Assembly: GCA_017412765.1 (NCBI GenBank)
Contig: JAFPWN010000047.1
Span: 1-64,000, forward strand
Direction: 5' to 3'
Length of the DNA stretch: 64,000 nt
From: Oscillospiraceae bacterium
GTDB lineage: Bacteria; Bacillota; Clostridia; Oscillospirales; Oscillospiraceae
Part shown: positions 53,784 to 63,046 of the stretch, piece by piece
Layout: each line of letters opens with the position of its first letter
Numbering within the stretch: position 1 is the first letter of the stretch
Position numbers and translations under genes: made by a program
Notes under the pieces: generated by a model
What the model was told of the DNA's origin: nothing
The model's database searches: none
The model's input: only the letters and a program-made list of their open reading frames with translations

Positions 53784-54788
53784 ATGAACAGAAGACGCGC
53801 GGGCTTTACGCTTGTTGAGGTAGTCGTGGCGTTGGCTCTTATGAGCGTCGTTATGGTTATGGTAACGACTACCTTCCTCCTTATCACGAACTACACCGGC
53901 AAGGAAAGCGGCTTCTTCGAGACTATAAACGATCTGAATACCGCTCAGCGCCGGATCTCAGCTTTTCTCGATGACAACGACCGCGCCGGTAATGAGCTGA
54001 GTGTAACTGAAAATGGCATCTGCGCTTTCAACAGCACCGGCGATCTGGTCGTCGGTGATTTCGCCTTTTCATCAGTAAATGCCAATTTTTCCCGTATGGA
54101 AGCATATAACACGGTTTATTGCGATCTGAGCCTCAAATCCGACAGCTCGATCAGATATAATTTCGACGCTCTTATCATTAACCGCCAGCCCTGGGCGGAC
54201 GGTTACGAGGAGCGCGCGCTAAACAGCGTTAAACAACTTAATTTTGAAAATTACACGTTTTCCGTCAGCGATAATTGCCTTTGGGCGGAAAACGGTGAAC
54301 ATAGAGAACGCATTCTTGCGCCCGACAACGGTATATCCTTAAGACTTGAAGATAATTCGGTAATTTTGCAAAATCCCGCAGTTATCGGCGGTGAATACAG
54401 CATTCCGCTCTTTCTTCCCATCGAGCTTTGGGAGGCGAGGGTCAAAGTGCTTAATTGGGTTAGAGACAGCTCACTTATTGAAAACGTGCGGTACAGCGTC
54501 GCGGACGCCGCGCTTACCGTTTCAGACGGCGACGAAGCGCGCCATATCGCCTACGTCAGCAGCGAGAACGCCGCACGGTATCAGTTCGGCTTTCTCATGT
54601 CCGTTGACGATCAGAAGAATCTTCTGCTTATAAGCGGCGAAGTGCCGAGTGAGGTCGAGACACTCACAGGCGTGGAGTTCAAAGAAGTCGAGAATATCGG
54701 CGTAAAGTGCATTCTTCAGCACTATATGCGCGGCGCGGAGCAGACCTATGATTTTATTGCCCAGTGCCACGCGGCAAATGTGGGATGA
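53784..54788 (+). CDS. PilW-like minor pseudopilin
   Basis: A 334-residue prepilin-type protein, started at ATG 53784 (MNRRRAGFTLVEVVV) with AAAGGTGGTG upstream; an earlier in-frame ATG at 53712 precedes the hairpin and is not needed. Cleavage is expected at G7/F8 with Glu at mature position 5, then ALALMSVVMVMVTTTFLLI. The rest is a mixed alpha/beta domain without Cys-rich motifs. Length and order before other pseudopilins are like PilW/GspJ minor pilins, which help start pilus assembly. Codon use drops to the genome background compared with the pilins upstream. Confidence 0.8.
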   Translation: MNRRRAGFTLVEVVVALALMSVVMVMVTTTFLLITNYTGKESGFFETINDLNTAQRRISAFLDDNDRAGNELSVTENGICAFNSTGDLVVGDFAFSSVNANFSRMEAYNTVYCDLSLKSDSSIRYNFDALIINRQPWADGYEERALNSVKQLNFENYTFSVSDNCLWAENGEHRERILAPDNGISLRLEDNSVILQNPAVIGGEYSIPLFLPIELWEARVKVLNWVRDSSLIENVRYSVADAALTVSDGDEARHIAYVSSENAARYQFGFLMSVDDQKNLLLISGEVPSEVETLTGVEFKEVENIGVKCILQHYMRGAEQTYDFIAQCHAANVG

Positions 54789-54803
54789 GGGGAGATATTT
54801 TTT

Positions 54804-56159
54804 ATGGAATACGCGATCGGCTTTGATTTCAGCCGCAACATGGTGCGCGTTCTGAATCTTGGGGATATGAGCTATCAGGAGCTGCCGACGCACAGAATGT
54901 TCGTAAACAGCGGAAACTACGCCGGTATGCTCAAGTTCGCGTTCAAGAATAACGATATAAGCGGCTCGGACGTGAGGATAGTCCTTCCGGACAGCGCTGT
55001 TGCGTGCGACTATATCACGACGCCGTCGCTTAAGTATCACACGAGAAACGCGCTCAAGGTTGAGTTTGAGAACATATACACCAACGAGCAGGAACTGAAA
55101 TATAACTGGGAGGAGTTCTTCTCAACGAAGAACTACACCACCGCGAAGTACGTTATTGCGCGCAAAAGCGTTCTCGAGAGCGTAAAGCAGGGCGTTCAGG
55201 AGATAAACTGCACGCTCAAGGGCATCACCTGGTCGCCGAACGGCGTAGTCAACTCGTTTATGGCTCTCGGCGGCAAGGCGACGAACGTGAATACCGTTTC
55301 CGGCGGCGCTGAGGAAACGAAAAGCGCGCTCGGCATCTTCAAAAGTTTGCTCGGAAAAAAGCAGGAGGAACAGCAGGCGAAAGATCCGCTGCCCAATACA
55401 GTGCTATTCGTCGACGTTCAGAAAAACACGACGAGATTCGTGCTTTCCGGCAAGAGCTCTACGCTCTGCGCGCTGAGCCAGCCCTTCGGCTACTCCGTTC
55501 TCTACCCGAACAAGGTCGTGCAGGAGTATATGATAACGAATCACGACGTCTCGGAGCTTGCCGTTCTGAACGCGATCGAGATCGCCAAGCGTAAAAAGCA
55601 GACTATCGCCGTCGCCTCTGACCTTACGGACGAGGAGGACGAGGCGGACGAGGCTTACATGGAGATGCTGGAATCCCTTACGAATAAGGACGGCGCTCCG
55701 GTACCGAAGAAGAAAACAGAGGAAGATGACTCCGCCGATTTCTATAACGATCCGGAGGAGAATAAGCAGGCAGAAACGCCCGTTTCAAACGAGCCGAAGC
55801 CTTTTGAAAAGGTACAGAAGAAGCAGGAGAAGAAATATCCGAAATTCATGCTCCGCGACAAGCCCGATAGCCCCGAGGGTTACGTTATGGAGAATTTCAG
55901 AATGATTCAGAAGTACATACTGCTGTTCGTGCAGAATACGGAGAACATTTCGTACTTCAATAAGCCGCAGAGAGTGGTTCTGAACGTGCCGGCAGAGTTC
56001 TCGTTCATAGCGGATAAGCTCAACGAAGAGGAGGACAACGGGGTAAAGTTCGAGCTTCTCGAAAACGGCGGCAACGCCGCGCCGGACGCGATGGACAACC
56101 TTGACCTGTACGGCGCGTCGTTCTGCGACAGATATAACAAGCTTTACAATTTTGCTTAA
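54804..56159 (+). CDS. PilM-like actin-fold protein of the pilus assembly platform
   Basis: A 451-residue cytosolic protein without signal or membrane segment. The start MEYAIGFDFSRNMVRVLNLG is an actin-fold phosphate-1-like strand pair as in PilM/FtsA relatives. DVRIVLPDSAVACDYITTPSL matches the PilM pattern in which pilus function strands follow, and TVLFVDVQKNTTRFVLSGKSST (about 197) is a second phosphate-type motif. A Glu/Lys-rich segment (about 270-350) is an insertion; classic PilM has about 350 residues. No PilN or PilO gene follows in the window. Sequence similarity is distant, so the call rests on fold motifs plus context. Confidence 0.65.
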   Translation: MEYAIGFDFSRNMVRVLNLGDMSYQELPTHRMFVNSGNYAGMLKFAFKNNDISGSDVRIVLPDSAVACDYITTPSLKYHTRNALKVEFENIYTNEQELKYNWEEFFSTKNYTTAKYVIARKSVLESVKQGVQEINCTLKGITWSPNGVVNSFMALGGKATNVNTVSGGAEETKSALGIFKSLLGKKQEEQQAKDPLPNTVLFVDVQKNTTRFVLSGKSSTLCALSQPFGYSVLYPNKVVQEYMITNHDVSELAVLNAIEIAKRKKQTIAVASDLTDEEDEADEAYMEMLESLTNKDGAPVPKKKTEEDDSADFYNDPEENKQAETPVSNEPKPFEKVQKKQEKKYPKFMLRDKPDSPEGYVMENFRMIQKYILLFVQNTENISYFNKPQRVVLNVPAEFSFIADKLNEEEDNGVKFELLENGGNAAPDAMDNLDLYGASFCDRYNKLYNFA

Positions 56160-56177
56160 AGAAGGAGTGACCCGGGA

Positions 56178-59171
56178 ATGGGTGAAGCCCGCAGAAAACT
56201 GAATAATAAGGGCTTTACCATCCTTGAGGTCGTTATTGCGATTCTCGTCATCGTCGGCGTTTCGGTTGCGACTATCTCTACGATCATGGCGGTGCGCTCT
56301 CTGAGCAACGGATATTATCAGCGCATACTTGCTGTCAACGAGCTTGAGAGCATCGGCGCCTGCATAGAGCGCAACGAAACTGGCAGAACGGACGGGTTTA
56401 TCGATCTGTTGTACGATTATTATGGGATCGAAACGGAGGACGACGCTATCGTTGAGGTGCGCTCGTCCGATGACGTCAGCGCTGAGTACAGGGTCTATTT
56501 CGATGAGTTTATGAAGCCGGTGAAGCTGTCCGAGCTTGATGGCGGCAAAGCCGAGTTCTACTGCGAAATACTCGTTGAAAAAGGCGAGAGCCAAAGGATC
56601 CTCAACTGCACTGTCCGCAGTTCCGAGACGGATACAAAGGTCGCCGGCGGACTTGAGCTTCAGACCGCGCAGATCAAAGATGAGACGTTCAGCGTGGTTG
56701 AGACGGTCACGATAAACGACGACGGGGAAAAGGAGACGAGATACGCAATCAGCAGCAGCGAGAGCGCGGCTGCAACTGAAAAAAGGTGGTTTCTCGACGA
56801 TCAGCTCGAATACGCGATCATGACGGAGCGCGGACCTGAGTCGAGCGTGAAAAACGAGGCGGATCCGGATATGGATCAGGACGAAGTTATGCGCAGATTG
56901 TCGCGTTCCTTCGGACTGGACGGTAAGCTGTACGGCGACGTTGTGGTAATCAGGCACATCGCGGCGTACAGACTTGCCATATTCAGAACCGATGAGGAAA
57001 AATTGGTAATAAAGTCCGAAAACGTCATCAGGCGCACGCTCTCCGAGACCGACGCTGACGGCGGAGAGATAGAAAGCGGCAGCTTCGGCGACGCGGTGGG
57101 CAAGGCACTGGGCTTTGCCGGCGGCGACGGTACAGAAGCGAGACCTTTTTTGATCTCAACCGAGCAGGAGCTTCTGTCGATGCAGCGGCTCAGCGCGGGT
57201 ATGCGTCCGGTAGGACAGTCGATAAGCGACTTTCTGGTGTTCGACGAAACGGACGGGAAATTATATTATTACGGCTCGGTGCTCGATTTTGAGGTCTATA
57301 AGGACGGCGGAGTTACCTTTTACAAGAGCCTCAAATCAGAAGGGCAGAGTGAGGGCGACGAGGAAGAACCCTCCAGGGTCGTGCTTGTTTACTGCACGAT
57401 GGAGAATGGCGTCCTCAGCGTAGATTTTGCATACTCTAACGTCAGCGAATATCTCGCGGCTGACGGTGTGCGCCTGTACAGAGTCGTTGAGGATTCCGGA
57501 AGTGAGCCGAAGCTTCGGCTTGACGCTGCTGTTCAGAACAAGGCGACGGCGGTGAGCGACCTCTCTGACGCGGAGTCTATGTCCCTGCGCAGGGGATACT
57601 ATTGGTTCAAGCTGACAGAGGATATAAAGCTCGAGTACTCCGAGGGAGTCGTCTGCGAAAACTTCTGCGGTGTGTTCGACGGCGGCGGGCATAAGATAAC
57701 CGCCGGCGACAGCGACGTTTGTCTGATCGGAACTGCGAGCGCGGACAGCGTGATAAGAAATATTGAGCTGGAGGAGAGCGCAGACAAGGGGCTTCTGACT
57801 CTTCTGAGAACGTCCGGCTTAACGCCGGAGGAGCGCAGAATAATAGACAAAACCACGATAAGCACAGAAGCGATAAATGTAGAGCCATGGTCGGCTGATG
57901 AAAAGGACGTGCTTGACGACGTTCTGATTGAAAACGTGAACGTAAACGGTATGCTGCGGGTCGATGAGGGCGAGAGCGCCTATCTCGAAAACGCGCGCGG
58001 CAGAAGAACTACGTTCAGAAACTGCAAAAACTACGCGGATATTCTTTGCCTCTCGGGAGGAAGCACGGCTGTGTACCTGAGCGGAAGCTGGGATATTTCA
58101 GCGGGACTGTATTTTGAGGGCTGCAAGAACTTCGGGACAGTGTTCGGTGAGAGCGCGGCGCTTTTCGTTGCCTGCGGCGCCAGAGGCGAGCGCGAAGGCA
58201 CGGCGGCCGGCGGGATCGGTGTCCTGGACAGCTGCAGCTTCGGAGAGATAGTCGGCGTGAACAACGCGGGCTACGTTTACGGCGCGGACGACTGGTTCGC
58301 TTATGAGGAGCTTTTCGGCAGCTATACTGATGCCGAGGGAACGACGGTAAACGCTGTGACGCCGAAAAAGCTGACAGCCTACTCTCCGCTGTACGCGCTC
58401 GGATTGGAAGAAGAAAACGGCAATACTCTCGTCATGCAATTTGACGGTGAGAAAACCGAAAAACAGCTTCCGCTGCCCGAAAATATCGTGATAAGCGAAA
58501 AAGGCGGCTATACGGATAAGTTCGGAACCTTTGAGAGCGTTATAGTTGAAAGCGGCGCGGTATTGGCGGAAAAAGCCGGGGATGAGGAAGCGGAGAGCTT
58601 CCCGAGCTTCACTGCGAAGGTGGTGGAGTCGGAGACCGAGAGCTTTGTCAGTTATACCGCAAAGCTGAAGATCGCGCGCTTTATCGACGCGCAGACGGCG
58701 GCAAAGCTCAATGACGCGTTGAAAACCGCGGAAGAAACCGAAGCTGAAGAGCCTGTCAACGCGAACGCGGTGCCTGAAAACCCGGATACGGCGGTTTTTG
58801 TGAGATCCGGCAAGGATATAACGGGAAAGCTGACTTACACCGTTTACGACGTTTTCTATACCGACAAGCCGGAGCCGGCACCGGAGGACGTGACGGATAC
58901 CGAGGAAGCGACGGATACCGAGGGCGATGTTCAGCCGTCTGATAATGACGTTCAGACCCCTGAGCCTGGGACTGAGACTGAGCCGGCGGCTGAGCTTGAG
59001 AGCCACAGCGAGCGTTGGTACGTGTTCGATATGCCGGACGGAGTTCTGATGAATTACGTCGCCGAGAGCACGGTGATAGTGCTCGGCGCTGAGCGCGAGT
59101 TCGTTGAAATTGTTGATGACGACGAAACAATTATCGGAAAAGATTACAGAGTGATAGGATTTGCAAAATGA
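56178..59171 (+). CDS. Giant pseudopilin, 997 residues, with GLUG-like region
   Basis: Prepilin N-terminus NNKG/FTILEVVIAILVIVGVSVATIST with cleavage at G12/F13 and Glu at mature position 5. Residues about 50-310 are an alpha/beta region. GDGTEARPFLISTEQELLSM (about 315) starts a GLUG-like module that continues with VCENFCGVFDGGGHKITAGD (about 500) and beta-solenoid-like strands to about 700. A Pro/Glu/Thr-rich stalk (about 900-940, PEDVTDTEEATDTEG) and a short final domain follow. In its N-terminal type (TILEVVIA) it is like GspI/PilV minor pilins. Its stop overlaps the next start by four bases. Function of the large passenger is unknown. Confidence 0.8.
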   Translation: MGEARRKLNNKGFTILEVVIAILVIVGVSVATISTIMAVRSLSNGYYQRILAVNELESIGACIERNETGRTDGFIDLLYDYYGIETEDDAIVEVRSSDDVSAEYRVYFDEFMKPVKLSELDGGKAEFYCEILVEKGESQRILNCTVRSSETDTKVAGGLELQTAQIKDETFSVVETVTINDDGEKETRYAISSSESAAATEKRWFLDDQLEYAIMTERGPESSVKNEADPDMDQDEVMRRLSRSFGLDGKLYGDVVVIRHIAAYRLAIFRTDEEKLVIKSENVIRRTLSETDADGGEIESGSFGDAVGKALGFAGGDGTEARPFLISTEQELLSMQRLSAGMRPVGQSISDFLVFDETDGKLYYYGSVLDFEVYKDGGVTFYKSLKSEGQSEGDEEEPSRVVLVYCTMENGVLSVDFAYSNVSEYLAADGVRLYRVVEDSGSEPKLRLDAAVQNKATAVSDLSDAESMSLRRGYYWFKLTEDIKLEYSEGVVCENFCGVFDGGGHKITAGDSDVCLIGTASADSVIRNIELEESADKGLLTLLRTSGLTPEERRIIDKTTISTEAINVEPWSADEKDVLDDVLIENVNVNGMLRVDEGESAYLENARGRRTTFRNCKNYADILCLSGGSTAVYLSGSWDISAGLYFEGCKNFGTVFGESAALFVACGARGEREGTAAGGIGVLDSCSFGEIVGVNNAGYVYGADDWFAYEELFGSYTDAEGTTVNAVTPKKLTAYSPLYALGLEEENGNTLVMQFDGEKTEKQLPLPENIVISEKGGYTDKFGTFESVIVESGAVLAEKAGDEEAESFPSFTAKVVESETESFVSYTAKLKIARFIDAQTAAKLNDALKTAEETEAEEPVNANAVPENPDTAVFVRSGKDITGKLTYTVYDVFYTDKPEPAPEDVTDTEEATDTEGDVQPSDNDVQTPEPGTETEPAAELESHSERWYVFDMPDGVLMNYVAESTVIVLGAEREFVEIVDDDETIIGKDYRVIGFAK

Positions 59172-62100
59172 GGTTTTCTGAGAGGAGTAAAAAAGGCTAC
59201 GCCCTCATAACGACTGTCGCGGTGCTTGCCGTCATAATGGCTCTGTGCAGTATGCTTGTAGCGTACTCGCTATACGGAAAAGCGCTTTCCCAGAGCTCCG
59301 AGGCAAGGTACAACGAGAAGCGGGGATTATCCGAAACGGGTAATACCTTTGTTTCCTATGCCGAAATTTACGGCGACGAGCTTCTCAACGCGTACAGAAC
59401 GCAGGGTTATCACGATGGTGACGAGCCTTACTCCGTAGAGAAAACCGAAAACGGTATCACGACGATAATAAGCAGAAGCGTAAGCGCGGTTACAGAAAAG
59501 TTCAGCGTTACCTTCAAAACGCATACGAAAACGGAAACAATTTCACTTTGGCGCGGCGAAAAGCCGACTGAGTGGGCAAAGAGATACGAGGACAGCTACG
59601 TCGATGAAAACGGCGTTCGCCAATACTTTGCCGGCTGGACGAGCATTGTGAACGGCGCGGAGATAAGCTTCGCGTCCGCGGAAGAGCTGCCCGCGACCGC
59701 TGAGAATATCACATATACCGCTGTCTACGGGAGCGGCCCGGAATACGTGCTTACGGTGATTGGCGAGAATGAGCCGCGCGAAATAATCTATCATGCAGGT
59801 CAGACGCTTGAGAGCGTGCTCAGCGGATCGATGAAATACTATACCGTGTTTGAGCGCGAAGCTTACGGCGCTCCTTCGGCGCAGACACTGAGAGCGGACG
59901 ACAAGGAGGGCCTTCTTGAGGCGATAGAGGTATGCGAGACCGGCGGCGTGATAACCTACGCCGGGGAGAGCCTTTCCGATGAGGATTACATAACGGTAAA
60001 AAACAGCGTAAAAATTATTTCTGAAATCCCGCTTCCGCTTCGCGCGGGCGAGGGCTATGAACTGAGCGCGAGCTATAACGAAGATGGTACGCGCGTTTAT
60101 TCCTTCAACGGAATAGCGAGAGTGTTCACAAGAAGCGCCGGAGCGAGTCAGATCACCGAATATCGCGGCGCGATCGGAGAAATAGCGAATCTCGTCAAGG
60201 AGATAAGCAGCAATAACTGCTACGCTAACGAAAACTGCACGGAGCACGGCATCGACGTAATCGGCGATATAGTGCTGACAAGCGACGTGGAGCTGACGCT
60301 TCCGGTAATTATCAAGGATGATATCTCGATCTCGCTGGGCGAGTTTAAGATAACGAGCGCCGAAACGGCTTTTCAGGTCAATAAGGGCGCCGCGCTGACT
60401 GTTATCGGCGGCAGCATCGAAAGCCGCGAAGCAGACGCGGTCGCCGTTCGCGGCGGAAGCTTAACGCTGACCGATGTCGTCGTCGCGGGCGGAATAAGCT
60501 CGTCGGACGGCTCGGAGATCGCAGTTTACGGCGGCAGTCTGACGGGCAATCTCAGTGCCTGGGGCAGCGGAAACGTAACCGTAAGCGGCAGCGCCGACAA
60601 TCAATTTGCCATTGACGGCACTGTCAGTATTGCCGACAAAGTGAGGGCGGAGCTTGCGTATTGCAGATTCGTCTCTGAAAACTGCAGATTTTCCTGCTTA
60701 AGCTCCGTTCCCGCGATTCTTACTGCGTGCGACTTCTCAACAGCAAAGACCGGCAGCTTTTATGAGAGAACGTACGCGACCGGCGCGCAGAGCGCGGGCG
60801 GCAATGTTCGCACCGAGAAATTTTACAGAGTTGTCGCGCCGGAGGAAACTCTCTGCGGCAACCTGACTCTGCTTGAAATGCCGGCAAGTACGTCGATTAT
60901 AACTTATTTCGGCGCGGACGGCGTCCCTTTCAAAACGATAATGTACGACGCTGAGGATGAAAATCCTTTTGCGGAGCTTGTATATACATATAACGGATTC
61001 AGCACGAACAAGTGGAAGCTCGTGGTTGACGATTCCGAAGTCAATGCTGAAAATCAGATGAATGAGGATGTTTACGTCTATCCGATGTTTGTCGAGAACA
61101 GCGGCGTTGAAGCCGTAAAGCCAGAGCTCGGAACAAGCTACTTTACTTACGCAAGAGGCGGCGAGATACTGACGAGCGCCAGAAGCATCCTTACGGGTGA
61201 CGACGTCATTGTTGCGTACTTTGCTCCCGCGGAGGAAACGCCTGCGTTCTTTGTCAGAAACGGGGAGGAGATAAGAAGAGACAACGCCTTCTACCCCTAT
61301 TATTCCGCACTCTGCGAGCAGGGCGGCGACGCCGGTACAGTGTTCGTGCCGGTGTATCTCGATAAAAATGCGGCGTGGTGCGCCAATCCCGAAGCGGAAG
61401 CGGTCATCAAGGTGCCGGAGAGCGCAGTTAAATTTGTCCCCGGCGTGAGCTATATGCAGGGACACAGCGTGGAAATACTGTGGCCGGACGGCGGCAGAGC
61501 GGCGACGGACTTCGTTCCGCACGGCGCTTCGCTGGTGCCGGTGCTGTATTCCGTTGAGGAAACGGAAGACACAACCACTATTACGGTCTGGGGGAATTTC
61601 CCGGACGATCTCGAAGAGGATATCAAGGGAATGCTGCCTCACGGCGGTTACATCGGAGAAAACTTCTATCTCTTCAGCGAGTACAGCGACGAGAGAATAT
61701 CCGAGATTGCCGATTTTCCGGATATGACAGTTACGGAAGATACGGAATACCGCCTGTACGGCAGCAGACTGAGCTATCTTGACAGAGACGGAAAGTGGAG
61801 AGAGATAACTCTCGGCGGGATCCCGAAAGGCACGAACGTCAGATACGTTCTGTGCGAAGCGGGAGATGAGGCCGCGGCGATCGGCAGAGCGATCGAGGGC
61901 ACTGAGATAGCAGTGCCCGGAGAGGAAGAGCTTAAAAACGCGCGCCGGAACGGGTATATTTACCTCGAGGGCGAGGGCGATGAGCCTGAAACGCTCGTCG
62001 CAGTTCTGATCTACGCTAACGAGGAAATAGTCTGGTACAGAAACGGCGAGAGAGTTCCGGAGAGCGAGCTGAATAAGAGCGACGCGATAGTCGAGGCGTA

Positions 62101-62224
62101 CTCGGGGATCGCGGACGAGATCACCTACACTCTTACGGAGCGCGGAGAAAACGAAGCGGAACGGCTGAAAGTCAGCGTAAAGCTGAAGCATTTCGGCGTG
62201 ATCGAATGGCACGAGGGAATCTGA
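59168..62224 (+). CDS. Giant GspK/PilX-like tip pseudopilin, 1,018 residues
   Basis: The N-terminus KKG/YALITTVAVLAVIMALCSMLVAYSLYG has a prepilin cleavage site (G10/Y11) but Thr at mature position 5 in place of Glu. Absence of Glu5 is the mark of GspK/PilX proteins, which cap the pilus tip. Residues about 130-190 resemble an InlB B-repeat (YFAGWTSIVNGAEIS, then ATAENITYTAVYG). Residues about 370-500 are solenoid-like (GAALTVIGGSIESREADAVAV, GSLTLTDVVVAGG). Further Ig-like repeats fill the rest. Known GspK proteins have about 320 residues, so this one is three times larger. ATGA overlap couples it to the previous gene. Confidence 0.8.
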   Translation: MRFSERSKKGYALITTVAVLAVIMALCSMLVAYSLYGKALSQSSEARYNEKRGLSETGNTFVSYAEIYGDELLNAYRTQGYHDGDEPYSVEKTENGITTIISRSVSAVTEKFSVTFKTHTKTETISLWRGEKPTEWAKRYEDSYVDENGVRQYFAGWTSIVNGAEISFASAEELPATAENITYTAVYGSGPEYVLTVIGENEPREIIYHAGQTLESVLSGSMKYYTVFEREAYGAPSAQTLRADDKEGLLEAIEVCETGGVITYAGESLSDEDYITVKNSVKIISEIPLPLRAGEGYELSASYNEDGTRVYSFNGIARVFTRSAGASQITEYRGAIGEIANLVKEISSNNCYANENCTEHGIDVIGDIVLTSDVELTLPVIIKDDISISLGEFKITSAETAFQVNKGAALTVIGGSIESREADAVAVRGGSLTLTDVVVAGGISSSDGSEIAVYGGSLTGNLSAWGSGNVTVSGSADNQFAIDGTVSIADKVRAELAYCRFVSENCRFSCLSSVPAILTACDFSTAKTGSFYERTYATGAQSAGGNVRTEKFYRVVAPEETLCGNLTLLEMPASTSIITYFGADGVPFKTIMYDAEDENPFAELVYTYNGFSTNKWKLVVDDSEVNAENQMNEDVYVYPMFVENSGVEAVKPELGTSYFTYARGGEILTSARSILTGDDVIVAYFAPAEETPAFFVRNGEEIRRDNAFYPYYSALCEQGGDAGTVFVPVYLDKNAAWCANPEAEAVIKVPESAVKFVPGVSYMQGHSVEILWPDGGRAATDFVPHGASLVPVLYSVEETEDTTTITVWGNFPDDLEEDIKGMLPHGGYIGENFYLFSEYSDERISEIADFPDMTVTEDTEYRLYGSRLSYLDRDGKWREITLGGIPKGTNVRYVLCEAGDEAAAIGRAIEGTEIAVPGEEELKNARRNGYIYLEGEGDEPETLVAVLIYANEEIVWYRNGERVPESELNKSDAIVEAYSGIADEITYTLTERGENEAERLKVSVKLKHFGVIEWHEGI

Positions 62225-62252
62225 GTCGGCGAATAAGAAGGGGCGAAGAGGA

Positions 62253-63026
62253 ATGGAACTCGTCTATATAATTGCTACTCTCATAGCGGGTCTGCTTGTG
62301 GGAGGACTGTTGAATGAAATGATATACCGCCTGCCTTCGGGGGAGATACCGTTCCCGAGGCGGTGCCGGGAGTGCGGCAAAGCGTATTCACTGAGCGATT
62401 ATCTGAGCGTTGTCGCGGGGATAAGCGGCAGGAACCGCTGTGATAAATGCGGCGCCCTGAGAAAGCGCAGAGAGGCGATTATCGAGTTGGCGAACGCCTT
62501 TCTGTGGCTGCTGAGCTTTCTGACGTTCAGAAATTCGACAATAGGACATCTGTTTATATCCTTTGCGGCAATCTCGACTTACATCTGTATCGGATTTATA
62601 GAATATGACGGAAAGAAGCTGCCCGGGTGGATTTACCTGTTCCTGCTCGCGCTCGGAATTCTCGATATATTCTGCAACGGAGAGCTTGAAATAAAAGAGA
62701 GAATAATCGGAGCGCTGCTCGGCGGAGGCTTTTTCGCGCTGAGCTACGCTGTGTGCTATATCCTTCTGAAAAAAGAGGGACTTGGCTGGAGCGACGTTAA
62801 GCTCATGGCGGTCAGCGGATTCCTTATGGGCTGGCAGGCGAGCTGTATGACAATCATCTTCGGCACGCTTGTCGCGGCGGTTATTCTTGCCGTTGTGTCG
62901 ATGAGAAAAGGAAACAGAAATAAGGAATACCCTTTCTCCGCGTTCATTTCGATCGGCGCGATAGTGTCGATGATGTACGGAGAAGCGATGCTGAGAGCGT
63001 ATATTCGGTTATTCTCAATTTTTTGA
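62253..63026 (+). CDS. pilD: Prepilin peptidase (A24 family)
   Basis: A 257-residue membrane protease that removes prepilin leaders and methylates the new N-terminus. The zinc-binding Cys pairs are CREC (38-41) and CDKC (63-66). Active-site Asp residues are D119 in FIEYDGKKLPGW and D181 in GLGWSDVKLMA. The second motif is usually GxGD; here Ser replaces the Gly before Asp. About seven membrane helices are present. GAAGAGG precedes the ATG, 28 bases after the tip pseudopilin. It should process the five prepilin-type proteins encoded just upstream. Confidence 0.93.
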   Translation: MELVYIIATLIAGLLVGGLLNEMIYRLPSGEIPFPRRCRECGKAYSLSDYLSVVAGISGRNRCDKCGALRKRREAIIELANAFLWLLSFLTFRNSTIGHLFISFAAISTYICIGFIEYDGKKLPGWIYLFLLALGILDIFCNGELEIKERIIGALLGGGFFALSYAVCYILLKKEGLGWSDVKLMAVSGFLMGWQASCMTIIFGTLVAAVILAVVSMRKGNRNKEYPFSAFISIGAIVSMMYGEAMLRAYIRLFSIF

Positions 63027-63046
63027 TCTGTTAGCGAGGTAGTTCT

